A DNA stretch of 43,070 bases from Chryseosolibacter indicum (GCF_018598585.1 NZ_JAHESD010000051.1:1-43070); one strand, 5' to 3'. Counted from the first letter of the stretch, positions 1 to 8,408 are shown. Program-made: numbers and translations. Notes: a model not told the origin generated them from the sequence alone.

Positions 1-170
<170 letters not shown>

Positions 171-173
171 GCT

Positions 174-488
174 ATGGTGAAATTTCACGTTAAGGAAGAA
201 GACGGAACGCTACGGGAAATCGAAGTGCCTACAGACATGAATTTGAATTTGATGGAAGTGCTGAAGGCATCTGATTACGACATTGAAGCAGCATGCGGAG
301 GCATGGCTTTATGCGCAACGTGTCATATTGAAGTGCTGGAGGGTGCGGAAAAACTTAATGGCAAGACAGATGCAGAACTTGACATGTTAGATACCCTGCC
401 TGTAGTATTAGAGAATAGCAGATTGGCCTGCCAGATTAAAATTTCGGAGTCGTTGCAGGATGTAGTGCTGCGTTTGAACAACCGGTGA
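174..488 (+). CDS. [2Fe-2S] ferredoxin, adrenodoxin type
   Basis: A 104-residue cytosolic electron carrier. Four cysteines have the spacing of adrenodoxin/putidaredoxin-type ferredoxins: Cys41, Cys47 and Cys50 (CGGMALCATC) and Cys86 (LACQI). The CGG-x3-CATC pattern matches the vertebrate-type/ISC ferredoxins rather than plant-type ferredoxins. The start ATG lies 3 bases after the stop of the reductase tail, so the two are almost certainly cotranscribed and the reductase is the likely electron donor. The ultimate acceptor (Fe-S assembly, cytochrome P450 or another oxygenase) is not shown by the neighbours. Length is normal for the family. Confidence 0.92.
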   Translation: MVKFHVKEEDGTLREIEVPTDMNLNLMEVLKASDYDIEAACGGMALCATCHIEVLEGAEKLNGKTDAELDMLDTLPVVLENSRLACQIKISESLQDVVLRLNNR

Positions 489-616
489 ATATTTCCAACG
501 ATTACTGAAGGCTTAGTACATTTGTGTTAAAGCACGACTCCAATACTTATAATTAAAAGCCTTATTACGATTATTAATTGCTTAGCAAAGGCTTTACCAC
601 TGTAATGGCATAAAAG

Positions 617-657
617 GAAAGTTTATTCAGGATATCAATTCATTTTGTTAAACTTTC
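617..657 (+). terminator. A/T-rich inverted repeat, possible terminator after the ferredoxin gene
   Basis: GAAAGTTTA (617-625) and TAAACTTTC (649-657) form a perfect 9-bp stem with a 23-base loop, followed by a T-rich run. It lies 130 bases after the ferredoxin stop and before the AraC gene. The low GC content and long loop make this a weak call. Upstream, TACATTTG at 517-524 fits the Bacteroidetes -7 box TAnnTTTG, but no good -33 TTG element was seen. Confidence 0.35.
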
Positions 658-705
658 TTTTTTGTTTGTGTAAATGCATCAGGCGTTGTTGTGAATTCCT
701 GTAAT

Positions 706-721
706 TGTCAATATTTTGACA
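706..721. promoter_or_regulatory. Inverted repeat at the 5' end of the AraC gene
   Basis: TGTCAA (706-711) and TTGACA (716-721) are perfect 6-bp arms around TATT. The site lies between a GTG at 691 and an ATG at 742, both in the regulator's frame. If translation starts at 742, as preferred here, the repeat is a natural position for an autoregulatory operator or other regulator site. If the GTG is used, it is inside the gene. Function is inferred from position only. Confidence 0.3.
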
Positions 722-741
722 CAGCTTTGCAGCACTCACAC

Positions 742-1482
742 ATGAAAAAAACATCAATAAGCAATCCATTTATTCTTGCGCTCACGGCTCACAACCTTAC
801 CGTTGAGATTCACCAACATTCGGCGTATCAAATTGTCGTGTCAAACGATGCTCCATTCAATTCCACCATCAATGGGCAAGAATGCAAAGGCATCTATGGC
901 TTTTTAATTAAACCGCAGGTTAGTCACATGTGCTTTGCTGAAAAAGGGACATTAAGTGTGCTAAATATTGAACCGTACTCCATGGTTGGTTTAGAACTTG
1001 CCGAACGTTTCGATACTGATCAGGATTTTGTTGTTTTTAATGGCAGAGACGAGATACATCAATTCTTTAACATCCCACCAAATGAGTTTGATATCCAAAC
1101 AATCATAAACGCATTGCTTTCAAAGCTATCACCTGTGCAGTACGATGAGAGAGTAACTAAAATGGTTGACTACATCAGAACCAATTTCTTCGAAAGAGAT
1201 ATTAACCCACAAACTTTTGCAGACTTGGTTTTTCTTTCTCCCTCGCGCTTGGCTTCATTGTTTAAAGAACAGACCGGTAGCAGTTTGTCTAAATATTTGT
1301 TATGGACCAGGCTGCGCCAGGCTATTTATGTTACACTTTCTGAAAAGGAAAAAGCCCTTACCGATATCGCGTACGACACCGGATTTTATGACCTGCCCCA
1401 ATTAAATAAATACATGCACGAAATGTTTGGTATGCCGCCCATTGCATTAAAACAGAATAGTGATCTGATACAAGTCCATTAG
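742..1482 (+). CDS. AraC-family transcriptional regulator
   Basis: About 246 residues from the ATG at 742. An in-frame GTG at 691 would add 17 residues that look unlike a regulator N-terminus. The first ~140 residues resemble the cupin-like sensor domain of AraC proteins (EIHQHSAYQIVVS, histidine-rich). The C-terminal ~100 residues contain two helix-turn-helix units, around TFADLVFLSPSRLASLFKEQ and LTDIAYDTGFYDLPQLNKY, and the second carries the usual AraC GFYD..QLNKYM signature. It lies directly upstream of, and in line with, three oxidoreductase genes. The same 20-bp sequence occurs in its own last codons and ahead of the downstream SDR gene, so it is the likely regulator of both promoters. 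The inducer is unknown; an electrophile or quinone is a reasonable guess from the targets. Confidence 0.88.
   Translation: MKKTSISNPFILALTAHNLTVEIHQHSAYQIVVSNDAPFNSTINGQECKGIYGFLIKPQVSHMCFAEKGTLSVLNIEPYSMVGLELAERFDTDQDFVVFNGRDEIHQFFNIPPNEFDIQTIINALLSKLSPVQYDERVTKMVDYIRTNFFERDINPQTFADLVFLSPSRLASLFKEQTGSSLSKYLLWTRLRQAIYVTLSEKEKALTDIAYDTGFYDLPQLNKYMHEMFGMPPIALKQNSDLIQVH
1454..1473 (+). promoter_or_regulatory. 20-bp repeat, copy 1 (candidate AraC operator)
   Basis: AGAATAGTGATCTGATACAA occurs here and, without a mismatch, at 2534-2553. This copy lies inside the last codons of the AraC gene, 64 bases before the ATG of the MDR oxidoreductase. Downstream, ATCTTTG at 1496-1502 resembles the 3' part of a TAnnTTTG box. 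Equal placement of the two copies relative to two start codons points to an activator site. Confidence 0.6.
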
Positions 1483-1537
1483 CTTCGAGCCGCCCATCTT
1501 TGTAGCGTAATTCATCGGAAAACTAAAAATTAAAAAA

Positions 1538-2482
1538 ATGAAAACAATCGCTTACAAAGAATTTGGCAGCACTACTGTATTGCAAACAATAGAAGAACCG
1601 AAGCCTACCATTCAGGACAACCAGGTTTTGGTTAAAGTAAAAGCAGTTTCAATTAATCCTTTGGATTGGAAAATCAGAAAAGGTGAAATGAAACTCATGT
1701 CTGGTTCCAAATTTCCTAAACACACGGGAACTGATTTTTCAGGTATCATTGAAGAAACCGGTTCATCAGTAACTACCCTTAAAAAAGGAGATGAGGTTTT
1801 TGGAGTAGTAAAGAACAACATGAAGGAGGGGGCATTAGGCGAATACGTAGCTGTATCAGCCTCCTTGGTTTGGAAAAAGCCAGCGGATATCAATTTCCAT
1901 CAAGCAGCATCCATTCCTACCGTTGGCGTTGCCGCTGTTATGGCAATACAAAAGATGGGCACAATCACGCCCAATACCAGGATATTGATTAATGGCGCAG
2001 CAGGTGGACTTGGTATGTTTCTCTTGCAGCTTTTAAAACTTAAGGGCGGAAATATCACGGCAGTTACCGGTACAAACGCAATCAATTCTGCCAAATCATG
2101 GGGAGCAAATTCGGTAGTTGATTACAAAACAGAAGATGTACTTACTAAGGGAACCACCTATGATGTTGTAATTGATCTGTCCGGAACAATGGGTTATAAG
2201 AACGCCAGAAAGATCATGAAGTCCAATTCTGTGTTTATAAATCCTATTCCCGGCCCAATTGACATCCTGACAAATCCTATTAAAAACCTATTCAGAAGTA
2301 AAAAGCATATTGTTCTTCTTAGTGCTCCTTCAGAACGGTACATTAATGAACTACTACATGCGATTGACAACGGGTTGCAGATTGAAGTAAGCAAGGTATT
2401 TCCATTCACTCAAAGTAAGGAAGCTTATGAATATGCTGAAAAAGGAGGCATCGTTGGCAAAGTAGTTATAGCGGTTAACTAA
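1538..2482 (+). CDS. NADP-dependent medium-chain oxidoreductase (zinc-free quinone reductase type)
   Basis: 314 residues, the full length of MDR-superfamily quinone reductase/enoyl reductase-like enzymes. An N-terminal GroES-like fold (residues ~1-120, with SINPLDWKIRKGE and HTGTDFSGI) is followed by a Rossmann domain with the nucleotide-binding motif NGAAGGLG at 152-159. The structural and catalytic zinc ligands of alcohol dehydrogenases are absent, so it should be a zinc-independent, NADPH-using reductase of quinones or alpha,beta-unsaturated carbonyls. It follows the AraC regulator and precedes two other reductases that act on similar compounds. Substrate cannot be decided from sequence. 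Confidence 0.85.
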   Translation: MKTIAYKEFGSTTVLQTIEEPKPTIQDNQVLVKVKAVSINPLDWKIRKGEMKLMSGSKFPKHTGTDFSGIIEETGSSVTTLKKGDEVFGVVKNNMKEGALGEYVAVSASLVWKKPADINFHQAASIPTVGVAAVMAIQKMGTITPNTRILINGAAGGLGMFLLQLLKLKGGNITAVTGTNAINSAKSWGANSVVDYKTEDVLTKGTTYDVVIDLSGTMGYKNARKIMKSNSVFINPIPGPIDILTNPIKNLFRSKKHIVLLSAPSERYINELLHAIDNGLQIEVSKVFPFTQSKEAYEYAEKGGIVGKVVIAVN

Positions 2483-2533
2483 GTATATGCACACCCATTG
2501 TTGGCTATTCAGACAATAATCGAGAGGAAAGTA

Positions 2534-2553
2534 AGAATAGTGATCTGATACAA
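2534..2553 (+). promoter_or_regulatory. 20-bp repeat, copy 2 (candidate AraC operator)
   Basis: Exact second copy of AGAATAGTGATCTGATACAA, 66 bases before the ATG of the NmrA-like SDR gene; copy 1 is 64 bases before the MDR gene. The sequences after the two copies are also loosely alike (GAGCC, then CTTT, then CGTAA), as expected for two promoters under one regulator. A recent local duplication is the alternative. Confidence 0.6.
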
Positions 2554-2619
2554 CTTTTGCCATTTCCTGTGAGCCAACTTTACATCGTAAAGAAAATAAT
2601 AACATAAATTTTTAAACAT

Positions 2620-3504
2620 ATGATTTTAGTAACAGGAGCAAACGGGCACCTCGGGAGCGCTATTATCAATTCGCTCTTAAAGAAAGGTGTAAGCGCAAAC
2701 AATATTATTGGTTTAGTGAGAGAGGAGGCAAAGGCACAGGATTTAAAAGCCAAAGGAATTGAACTAAGAGTAGGGGATTACGATTGGTACACCACATTGG
2801 TTAAAGCGTTTCAAGGAGTAGAGAAATTAATCCTGGTATCGGGAAGGGATCTTACTACGCGAGTTGAACAACACAATAATGTTATCACAGCGGCAAAAGA
2901 AGTGGGAGTGAAACATTTGTTGTACACCAGTTTCTTTGAAGGAAATGACTCCAGGAATTCTCCCTTCGATTTTGTCTCTTCATCTCTGAAGGCCACTGAT
3001 GCCGCCATAAAGGAAAGTGGTATTGCCTACACGCTTTTCAAGAACAACTTGTATACAGAACTGCTCCCCATCATGTTTGGTCAGAACGTGTTGAAAGGTG
3101 GCATCTATCTGCCAGCAGGTGAAGGTAAGGCGGCGTATATCACACGTCCTGACATTGCCGAAGCAATCGCTCAGGTAGCAACCCAGGAAGGACATTTGAA
3201 TAAGCAATACAATATCAGCAATACAGAAAATGTATCACTTGCTGAGGTTGCAGCCATCTTAAGTGAAATGGAAGGAACAGAGATTAAGTATGCCTCTCCT
3301 TCCAAAGCAGACTATATAACCACAATGGAGAAGAATGGCCTGTCCCTTCAGCCCGTGAAAATATTCGCGGGTCTTTCAGAGGCGATCAAGTCAGGAGAAT
3401 TTCAATCTATTACTACAGACCTGGAAATGCTTTTGGGGAGGAAGCCTACAACCATGAAGCAATTTTTAAAACAAACGTATTTCAAAACAGCAACTATAAT
3501 CTAA
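2620..3504 (+). CDS. NmrA-like SDR, NAD(P)H:quinone oxidoreductase type
   Basis: 294 residues with an N-terminal NAD(P)-binding motif TGANGHLG (residues 5-12), characteristic of atypical SDRs of the NmrA/YtfG (QorB) group. These bind NAD(P)H and reduce quinones or act as redox sensors. The region VKHLLYTSFFEG and the later ITRPDIAEAIAQV fit YtfG-like proteins. The candidate AraC site lies 66 bases upstream. The old yellow enzyme gene starts 6 bases after its stop, so the two form an operon. A paralogue lies on the other strand at 6930-7790 with the same ordered motifs (YLPAG, LGR(R/K)P(S/T)T). Confidence 0.82.
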   Translation: MILVTGANGHLGSAIINSLLKKGVSANNIIGLVREEAKAQDLKAKGIELRVGDYDWYTTLVKAFQGVEKLILVSGRDLTTRVEQHNNVITAAKEVGVKHLLYTSFFEGNDSRNSPFDFVSSSLKATDAAIKESGIAYTLFKNNLYTELLPIMFGQNVLKGGIYLPAGEGKAAYITRPDIAEAIAQVATQEGHLNKQYNISNTENVSLAEVAAILSEMEGTEIKYASPSKADYITTMEKNGLSLQPVKIFAGLSEAIKSGEFQSITTDLEMLLGRKPTTMKQFLKQTYFKTATII

Positions 3505-3510
3505 GACATT

Positions 3511-4590
3511 ATGAAACTATTAGAACAAGCCCAATTAGGAAAGCTAAAATTGAAAAACAGCATGGCTATGTCTGCAATGACAAGAAGTCGTGCGGATATT
3601 AACGGTGTTGTAGGTGATATGCACGTAAAGTATTACACTCAGCGAATCAGCGCCGGACTCATCTTCACCGAAGCCATCAATATTAGTGAAGGTGCAATAG
3701 GTAGTCCGTTAACTCCCGGCATTTTTACGGATGAACAAATTGAAGCGTGGAAGAAAGTTACCCAAGCTGTTCACGATAAGGGGGGAATTATTATCGCCCA
3801 GCTTTGGCATACTGGTCGTGTCGGCCACTCTATTGATCGCAAAGGTGTACTGCCGGTCGCGCCATCCGCTGTAGCCATTAGTGGTTCACAGCACTATACA
3901 TCGCAAGGCATGAAAGATTATGAAACACCACGCGTCCTAACGCTTGAAGAGATTAAACAAATTATAAAAGATTATGGCCAGGCGGCAAAGAATGCAATGA
4001 AAGCCGGGTTCGACGGTGTTGAGTTACATTCAGCAAACGGTTATCTGCCTAACCAGTTTTTAGCAGACAACGCAAACAAAAGAACAGACGAATATGGCGG
4101 AAGTATCCAAAATAAAGCGCGGTTTGTGCTGGAAGTAATGCAAGCGTTGATCAGTGAGGTAGGAGGAGATAAAGTAGGAATTAAGCTCTCGCCGTTTCAT
4201 CCATATGGGGATATTTTGTTTGATAATCCGGTGGATACCTACACGTATTTAATCAGAGAGCTTAACAAAATGGATTTTGCCTACGTGGAGTTGATGAAGC
4301 GTAGTCCTATGTTCCCCGTACAACACTATCCTCAGGATGATGAAATAGAATTATTCGGCAAGCAAATCAGGCATTCGGTTATAGCCAATTCGGGTTACGA
4401 CAAAGTATCAGGAGAAGCTGAACTTAAAAAAGGTATTGCTAAGGTTATCTCTTTCGGAACACTGTTTTTGGCCAACCCGGATCTTCCGCAACGATTCGAG
4501 AAAGATGCAGCACTGAACACACCAGATAGGGCAACCATGTTTGGAGGAGGAGCGCAAGGATACATCGACTATCCGTTCTTAGGTGCTTAA
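3511..4590 (+). CDS. Alkene reductase, old yellow enzyme family
   Basis: 359 residues, normal length for FMN-dependent OYE/NemA-type ene-reductases. Visible motifs are AQLWHTGRVGH (residues 96-106), the substrate-anchoring pair His173 and Asn176 in HSANGYL with Tyr178 close by, and RTDEYGGSIQNKARF (from 191), which is strongly conserved in this family. The enzyme reduces activated C=C bonds of enones, nitroesters or quinones with NAD(P)H. It is the last gene of the AraC-linked group, 6 bases after the SDR. A good hairpin terminator follows. Assignment to the family is secure; the physiological substrate is not known. Confidence 0.93.
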   Translation: MKLLEQAQLGKLKLKNSMAMSAMTRSRADINGVVGDMHVKYYTQRISAGLIFTEAINISEGAIGSPLTPGIFTDEQIEAWKKVTQAVHDKGGIIIAQLWHTGRVGHSIDRKGVLPVAPSAVAISGSQHYTSQGMKDYETPRVLTLEEIKQIIKDYGQAAKNAMKAGFDGVELHSANGYLPNQFLADNANKRTDEYGGSIQNKARFVLEVMQALISEVGGDKVGIKLSPFHPYGDILFDNPVDTYTYLIRELNKMDFAYVELMKRSPMFPVQHYPQDDEIELFGKQIRHSVIANSGYDKVSGEAELKKGIAKVISFGTLFLANPDLPQRFEKDAALNTPDRATMFGGGAQGYIDYPFLGA

Positions 4591-4936
4591 CTCTTCATAT
4601 TCGAAGCGCAGACTGTTAAAATATTGTGGTTGGTATATGAACAGACATGAATATCAAACGGTATTCATGTCTTACTACTTAGTTGAATCTCAACTTCATA
4701 TCTGCAATTGAGATGTTCTTTGATTTCCGCGGAATTAAGAGTTATAGATTTTTGTGAGTAACAAATTAGATCCAGAGGGTTTTAAAAATACATGGTTGTA
4801 CTTACTTGACGTGATTTATTTTGGGGTGGCTGGTAATCAGATATTCTTTTAGCACACCACCATGCTGATCTGAAAGGACTTGTCAGTATCAAGTAATGAT
4901 TGCAGAATAGGGCACATTAGCTTCAAAGCTTAATAC
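4591..4936. other. Intergenic region between convergent genes, no gene seen
   Basis: Apart from the hairpin at 4643-4672, this stretch shows no open frame with protein character and no RNA gene that I recognise. It separates the ene-reductase (plus strand) from the histidine kinase (minus strand). Confidence 0.5.
4643..4672 (+). terminator. Hairpin terminator after the ene-reductase gene
   Basis: AGACATGAATA (4643-4653) and TATTCATGTCT (4662-4672) form a perfect 11-bp stem with an 8-base loop, 53 bases after the ene-reductase stop. No strong T-run follows, as is common in this phylum. Confidence 0.5.
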
Positions 4937-6130
4937 TTACAATGAAGCGGTGCTTTGTTTAATAGGAAGGGTTACGATAAACTTAGCACCCTTATCAACT
5001 TCACCAGTTGCTGAAATCTTCCCGTTATGTCTTTCAACAACTTTTTTGCAAAGCGATAGACCTAGGCCAGTGCCGTCAAACATACTTCGATTATTTAGCC
5101 GTGTAAACGGCTCAAAAATGGTATTTACATATTTATCGTCGAAACCAATTCCATTGTCGGTGATGGTGATCTCTGCTTCATTATCTTTAAGTTGAGCATC
5201 GATCGTTATTTCTGGAGCAACTCCCGGCTTAGTAAATTTAATTGAGTTGTTGATAAGATTATAAAAAAGCTGATGTATTAAGAATTGCGCTCCTTCTATC
5301 TTCGGTAACTGGTCATAATGTATTCTTGCCTTGGTCTGTTCTATGTTTACTTCAAGATCCTCCTCAATGTCCTGCATTACCCTATTTAAATCTACTGTTT
5401 GCTTTTGTTCTCTTGTGCTGTTTAATGCAGAGTAAGTCAAAACACCTTCAATCATCATACGGAGACGATCGGCCGCATTTTGAATTCTGGTAAGATATGT
5501 CCTTTCACTCTCATTTACCCTGTCGGAAAGCGAGTTTGCAAGTCGGGCTACGAATAGCTGAATCTTTCTTACTGGTTCCTTCAAGTCATGACTCGCAACA
5601 TGGGCAAATTGCTGCAGATCTTCGTTAGAGGTTTGTAACTCCCTCGTCCGCTCATTCACAAGGATCTCGAGATTCGTTGCCATTTCGCGAAACTTGCGTT
5701 CACTCTCCCGCAGCGCTTCCTCCGCGTGTTTTTCCTGGCTGATATTACGAACTTCCAGTAACACACCCGTCAATTCATTATTGTTGATTATGGGTTTGGC
5801 CGAACATTTGACCGGTATAAACTTATTTTGCTTGGTTATAAAAACATCCTCATGCTCCTTTAGGTTCTGAAGGGAAAAGACTGAATTCCCAATGGGACAA
5901 TCCTCTATCGGAAAGGGTGATCCATCGGCATGCTTGCAGTGGATATAGTCATGCAAAGGCTTCTCACTCAATTCTTGAAGCTTAAAACCAAAAATCTTTT
6001 CTGCTGCCGGATTAACGAAAGTACAAACTCCATTGGCGTCCATTAAAAACAATGCGTTACTGGCATTATCAGTGATCACCCTTGTGATGGTGTTGAAAGA
6101 GGCTTCGTTGATTTTAATTACATTATCCAT
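4937..6130 (-). CDS. PAS-domain sensor histidine kinase
   Basis: 397 residues from the ATG at 6130. An upstream in-frame TTG at 6169 would add 13 residues and is less likely. A PAS domain spans roughly residues 15-135 and includes the HxDG...DCPI segment seen in many kinase PAS domains. A short coiled coil (135-175) follows, then HisKA with phospho-acceptor His181 in ASHDLKEP, and an HATPase_c domain with N-box NLINNS (291-296), G1 box DNGIGF (325-330) and GTGLGL (353-358). There are no transmembrane segments, so it is a soluble cytoplasmic sensor. No response regulator is adjacent, which makes it an orphan whose partner and signal are unknown. Confidence 0.92.
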   Translation of the reverse strand: MDNVIKINEASFNTITRVITDNASNALFLMDANGVCTFVNPAAEKIFGFKLQELSEKPLHDYIHCKHADGSPFPIEDCPIGNSVFSLQNLKEHEDVFITKQNKFIPVKCSAKPIINNNELTGVLLEVRNISQEKHAEEALRESERKFREMATNLEILVNERTRELQTSNEDLQQFAHVASHDLKEPVRKIQLFVARLANSLSDRVNESERTYLTRIQNAADRLRMMIEGVLTYSALNSTREQKQTVDLNRVMQDIEEDLEVNIEQTKARIHYDQLPKIEGAQFLIHQLFYNLINNSIKFTKPGVAPEITIDAQLKDNEAEITITDNGIGFDDKYVNTIFEPFTRLNNRSMFDGTGLGLSLCKKVVERHNGKISATGEVDKGAKFIVTLPIKQSTASL

Positions 6131-6929
6131 ACTGAGAGAGGCTACCAATTGCGCCCATAAGATCGGCAAATTTTAGACAAGGTGAGGGTAAATGGGGACG
6201 TTTCTATTAAAATTGTGCTGAATCCACTATCTAACAGGTTGGAACTCTAATCCTGATTATATATGAGTCGTTTTATGGTGAAGAGCAAATTATTCGTTGC
6301 CTTTGTCTCCATAAGCGTGCAGTATATTCGGTAAAAATCATTCATTTCCTGCTTCGGATTTATAACATGCTAAGCCATCAGGATTGATGATGCTGATGTA
6401 GGCGAAAAGTTGTTATTCCTACTTTGATTTCCGGTTATCAGCTGAGATCTCTTATGAGTATTGAATTAATATATGAACCGGTAATCGATTTGTTGTTTCC
6501 TCCAATTGAGTATGAGTCAAAGAGCAAAGCACTTGGAGCTTCGTATCAAGTGCAGTATTAAAATGCCCCAGCCCTTGAAAATTTGGACTCCGAATTAAAA
6601 GACGAATGGAACAGTGTCCAATATGTTTTAGCGAGCTTGAAGTACTGGACTGTGTGCCGTGTGACGACTGCGGATGGGATGTACCACAGAGATACAACAT
6701 CTAAATGCACACTTATCAACTTAGGACATTACAAAGGATTGAGGTTGACGTTGTGCAATTTCTGCGCTGCGGAATCTGGATCATATAAATCAGAATATTT
6801 TGGATTTAAAATTTCATCAAGACCTGAAAACAAAAAAGCCTGATGAACTTCATCTGGCTTTGGGTCTTAAGGTTCCAATTGAAACAACTCCTTCACATGC
6901 TCTTAAAAAAATCCGTTCCGCAAAATTGC
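6131..6929. other. Long intergenic region with a possible decayed coding segment
   Basis: About 800 bases without a convincing gene. Two short open stretches on the plus strand, ~6454-6561 (beginning MSIELIYEPVIDLL) and ~6583-6700 (beginning MDSELKDEWNSVQYV), are in different frames but read like protein. They could be pieces of one broken small gene. I do not recognise the family. The right end holds the terminator of the minus-strand SDR gene. Confidence 0.3.
6835..6861 (-). terminator. Terminator of the minus-strand SDR gene
   Basis: Arms 6835-6847 (AAAGCCTGATGAA) and 6849-6861 (TTCATCTGGCTTT) pair with one internal mismatch and a one-base loop. On the minus strand the stem is followed by six T residues, a classic intrinsic terminator, 69 bases after the SDR stop codon. 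Confidence 0.65.
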
Positions 6930-7790
6930 TCAATGATAAATTAACTTCAACGCCTGCTCCAACGTCGAAGGTCTCCTACCTAACAATTGCTCCAGGTCGT
7001 TTGACTGAATTTCGTACTGCTTGTTCCTTATATCGCCAGTAAAGCCCGAAATGATCGCTATCATTCTTTCAGGCACACCAAGATTCTTCAATTTGTCTGG
7101 GAACGTATTAGGGTCTGCATCCACGAAAGGAATCGTCTTACCAGAAATTTCAGATAGCACCCTTGCGATATCGCTAAAGGAATACAATTCGCGCCCGGTG
7201 AGGTGGCATATCCTGTTCTCATTCCCTTTCTGCATCAGGGCGTTGGCAATGCCTTCACCCATTTCGCTACGAAGAGCAAACGCAACCCTACCACTTCCTG
7301 CGGGTAGATAGATACCCTGTTCGAAAACATGTTGCCCTACATATATTGGAATAACATCGGTATAAAGGCTGTTCCGGAAAATGTTATACGAAAGGCCACT
7401 TCCTTTTATATAGTCCTCTGTTTGGATATGACTTTCAAGGTGGCTATTAACAAGTGAAGCCTGTACGTCCTTGATGGCTACGCTGGTATAGGAGATGTGG
7501 TTAGCACCGGCACGCTTCGCAGCATCAATCACATTTCTGTGCTGCTGATACCGGTGATGGTCGACCGTCGAGATTAACAGCACTTTTTCGATGCCTTCCA
7601 TAGCCCGATCAACCGACGCTACATCATCGAAGTCGCCGTATTTCATTTCAATTTTGTCGGCGAGGTCTTTGTTTCTGTTTTCTTGCCTTCCGAATCCGAC
7701 AATATAATTAGGGGACAACATTTGCAACAATCGTTCAATAGTCGCCTTACCAAGATTTCCTGTTGCTCCAGTGATAAGAATTTTGCTCAT
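6930..7790 (-). CDS. NmrA-like SDR, second paralogue
   Basis: 286 residues beginning SKILITGATGNLGKATIERL, whose TGATGNLG is the Rossmann nucleotide-binding motif of atypical SDRs. It resembles the SDR at 2620-3504 along its whole length: YLPAG, a shared N-F...YT segment, and a C-terminal LLGRRPSTLEQ equivalent to LLGRKPTTMKQ. The likely role is an NAD(P)H-dependent quinone reductase or redox sensor in the cytosol. It is transcribed away from an HxlR regulator with a strong palindrome between them, a standard arrangement for regulator-controlled reductases. On the minus strand TAATTTTG (plus-strand 7822-7829) fits the TAnnTTTG -7 box. Confidence 0.85.
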   Translation of the reverse strand: MSKILITGATGNLGKATIERLLQMLSPNYIVGFGRQENRNKDLADKIEMKYGDFDDVASVDRAMEGIEKVLLISTVDHHRYQQHRNVIDAAKRAGANHISYTSVAIKDVQASLVNSHLESHIQTEDYIKGSGLSYNIFRNSLYTDVIPIYVGQHVFEQGIYLPAGSGRVAFALRSEMGEGIANALMQKGNENRICHLTGRELYSFSDIARVLSEISGKTIPFVDADPNTFPDKLKNLGVPERMIAIISGFTGDIRNKQYEIQSNDLEQLLGRRPSTLEQALKLIYH

Positions 7791-7821
7791 AGTAATTTAT
7801 TTTCTTTGGCCTTGTGTGAAG

Positions 7822-7829
7822 CAAAATTA
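7822..7829 (-). promoter_or_regulatory. -7 box of the SDR promoter
   Basis: The minus strand reads TAATTTTG, matching the Bacteroidetes TAnnTTTG element 32 bases before the SDR start codon. The large palindrome begins 28 bases further upstream, close to the expected -33 region, so a bound regulator there could control this promoter. Confidence 0.4.
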
Positions 7830-7857
7830 TATGTACTTATGACCATGTCTGCTATTC

Positions 7858-7891
7858 GTTACCATGGGGTAATCGATTACCATTTGGTAAC
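7858..7891. promoter_or_regulatory. 34-bp palindromic operator between SDR and HxlR genes
   Basis: The outer arms GTTACCA (7858-7864) and TGGTAAC (7885-7891) flank the perfect 14-bp palindrome GGTAATCGATTACC (7868-7881). The whole region reads as four GGTAA(T/C) half-sites in alternating orientation. It sits midway between divergent start codons. HxlR-family repressors bind palindromes of this kind in front of the reductase they control and their own gene. Confidence 0.65.
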
Positions 7892-7916
7892 CTACAGAGT
7901 AAGAGGTAGGGGTTGT

Positions 7917-7924
7917 TATCTTTG
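7917..7924 (+). promoter_or_regulatory. -7 box of the HxlR gene promoter
   Basis: TATCTTTG matches TAnnTTTG, 20 bases before the HxlR start codon at 7945. The palindrome ends 25 bases upstream of it, covering the -33 region. Confidence 0.4.
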
Positions 7925-7944
7925 TAACTGTTAACTATGATGCG

Positions 7945-8298
7945 ATGAAAAAGAAGGCCAGTTTGTCCGAGGATTGTTTAAGAAATATCAGGGCAATGAA
8001 AGACGCCCAGGATTTATTAAGTGGCAAATGGAAAATTGCCATCATCGGTTCGCTTCACTATAATGAAAGGCTCCGCTTTACGGATCTGGGAAGGCATCTG
8101 GAGGGTATCGCTCCGAAAGTTTTGTCGAAAGAGCTGAAAGATCTTGAAATGAATCACCTTTTAAAGCGGACCGTCAAGAATACGACGCCTATAACGGTGG
8201 AGTATGAGTTAACTCAGCAAGGGAAAAGTTTGAAAAAGGTGGTAGAGGCCATGAGTAATTGGGGTGTTCAGTACCGGAAATCTATAGCAAGTAAATGA
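7945..8298 (+). CDS. HxlR-family winged-helix transcriptional regulator
   Basis: 117 residues, the normal size for HxlR/YodB/QorR-type dimeric repressors. The single N-terminal Cys11 (SEDCLRN) is the position that senses electrophiles or oxidants in YodB and HypR. The winged-helix core runs through LLSGKWKIAIIGSL and LRFTDLGRHLEGIAPKVLSKELKDLE to the wing around VEYELTQQGKSL. It is divergent to an NmrA-like quinone reductase gene, so the likely role is to repress that gene until the cysteine is modified. Cys11 being the sensor is inferred from the family. Confidence 0.9.
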   Translation: MKKKASLSEDCLRNIRAMKDAQDLLSGKWKIAIIGSLHYNERLRFTDLGRHLEGIAPKVLSKELKDLEMNHLLKRTVKNTTPITVEYELTQQGKSLKKVVEAMSNWGVQYRKSIASK

Positions 8299-8382
8299 GC
8301 TTCGTTAAAAAGCGGTTTACACTTAAGGTGATCATCACATCATAGCCTATATCTCCTTGTTGTATCTAAATTAAGATTTTTG

Positions 8383-8408
8383 CCTATCCTATCCTATCCT
8401 ATGGATAG
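8383..8408 (+). repeat. CCTAT tandem repeat with terminal inverted half
   Basis: Four perfect tandem copies of CCTAT (8383-8402) run directly into GGATAG (8403-8408), the reverse complement of the CTATCC inside the array. A short-repeat array like this could be a slippage site; no adjacent gene is clearly affected. Confidence 0.6.
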
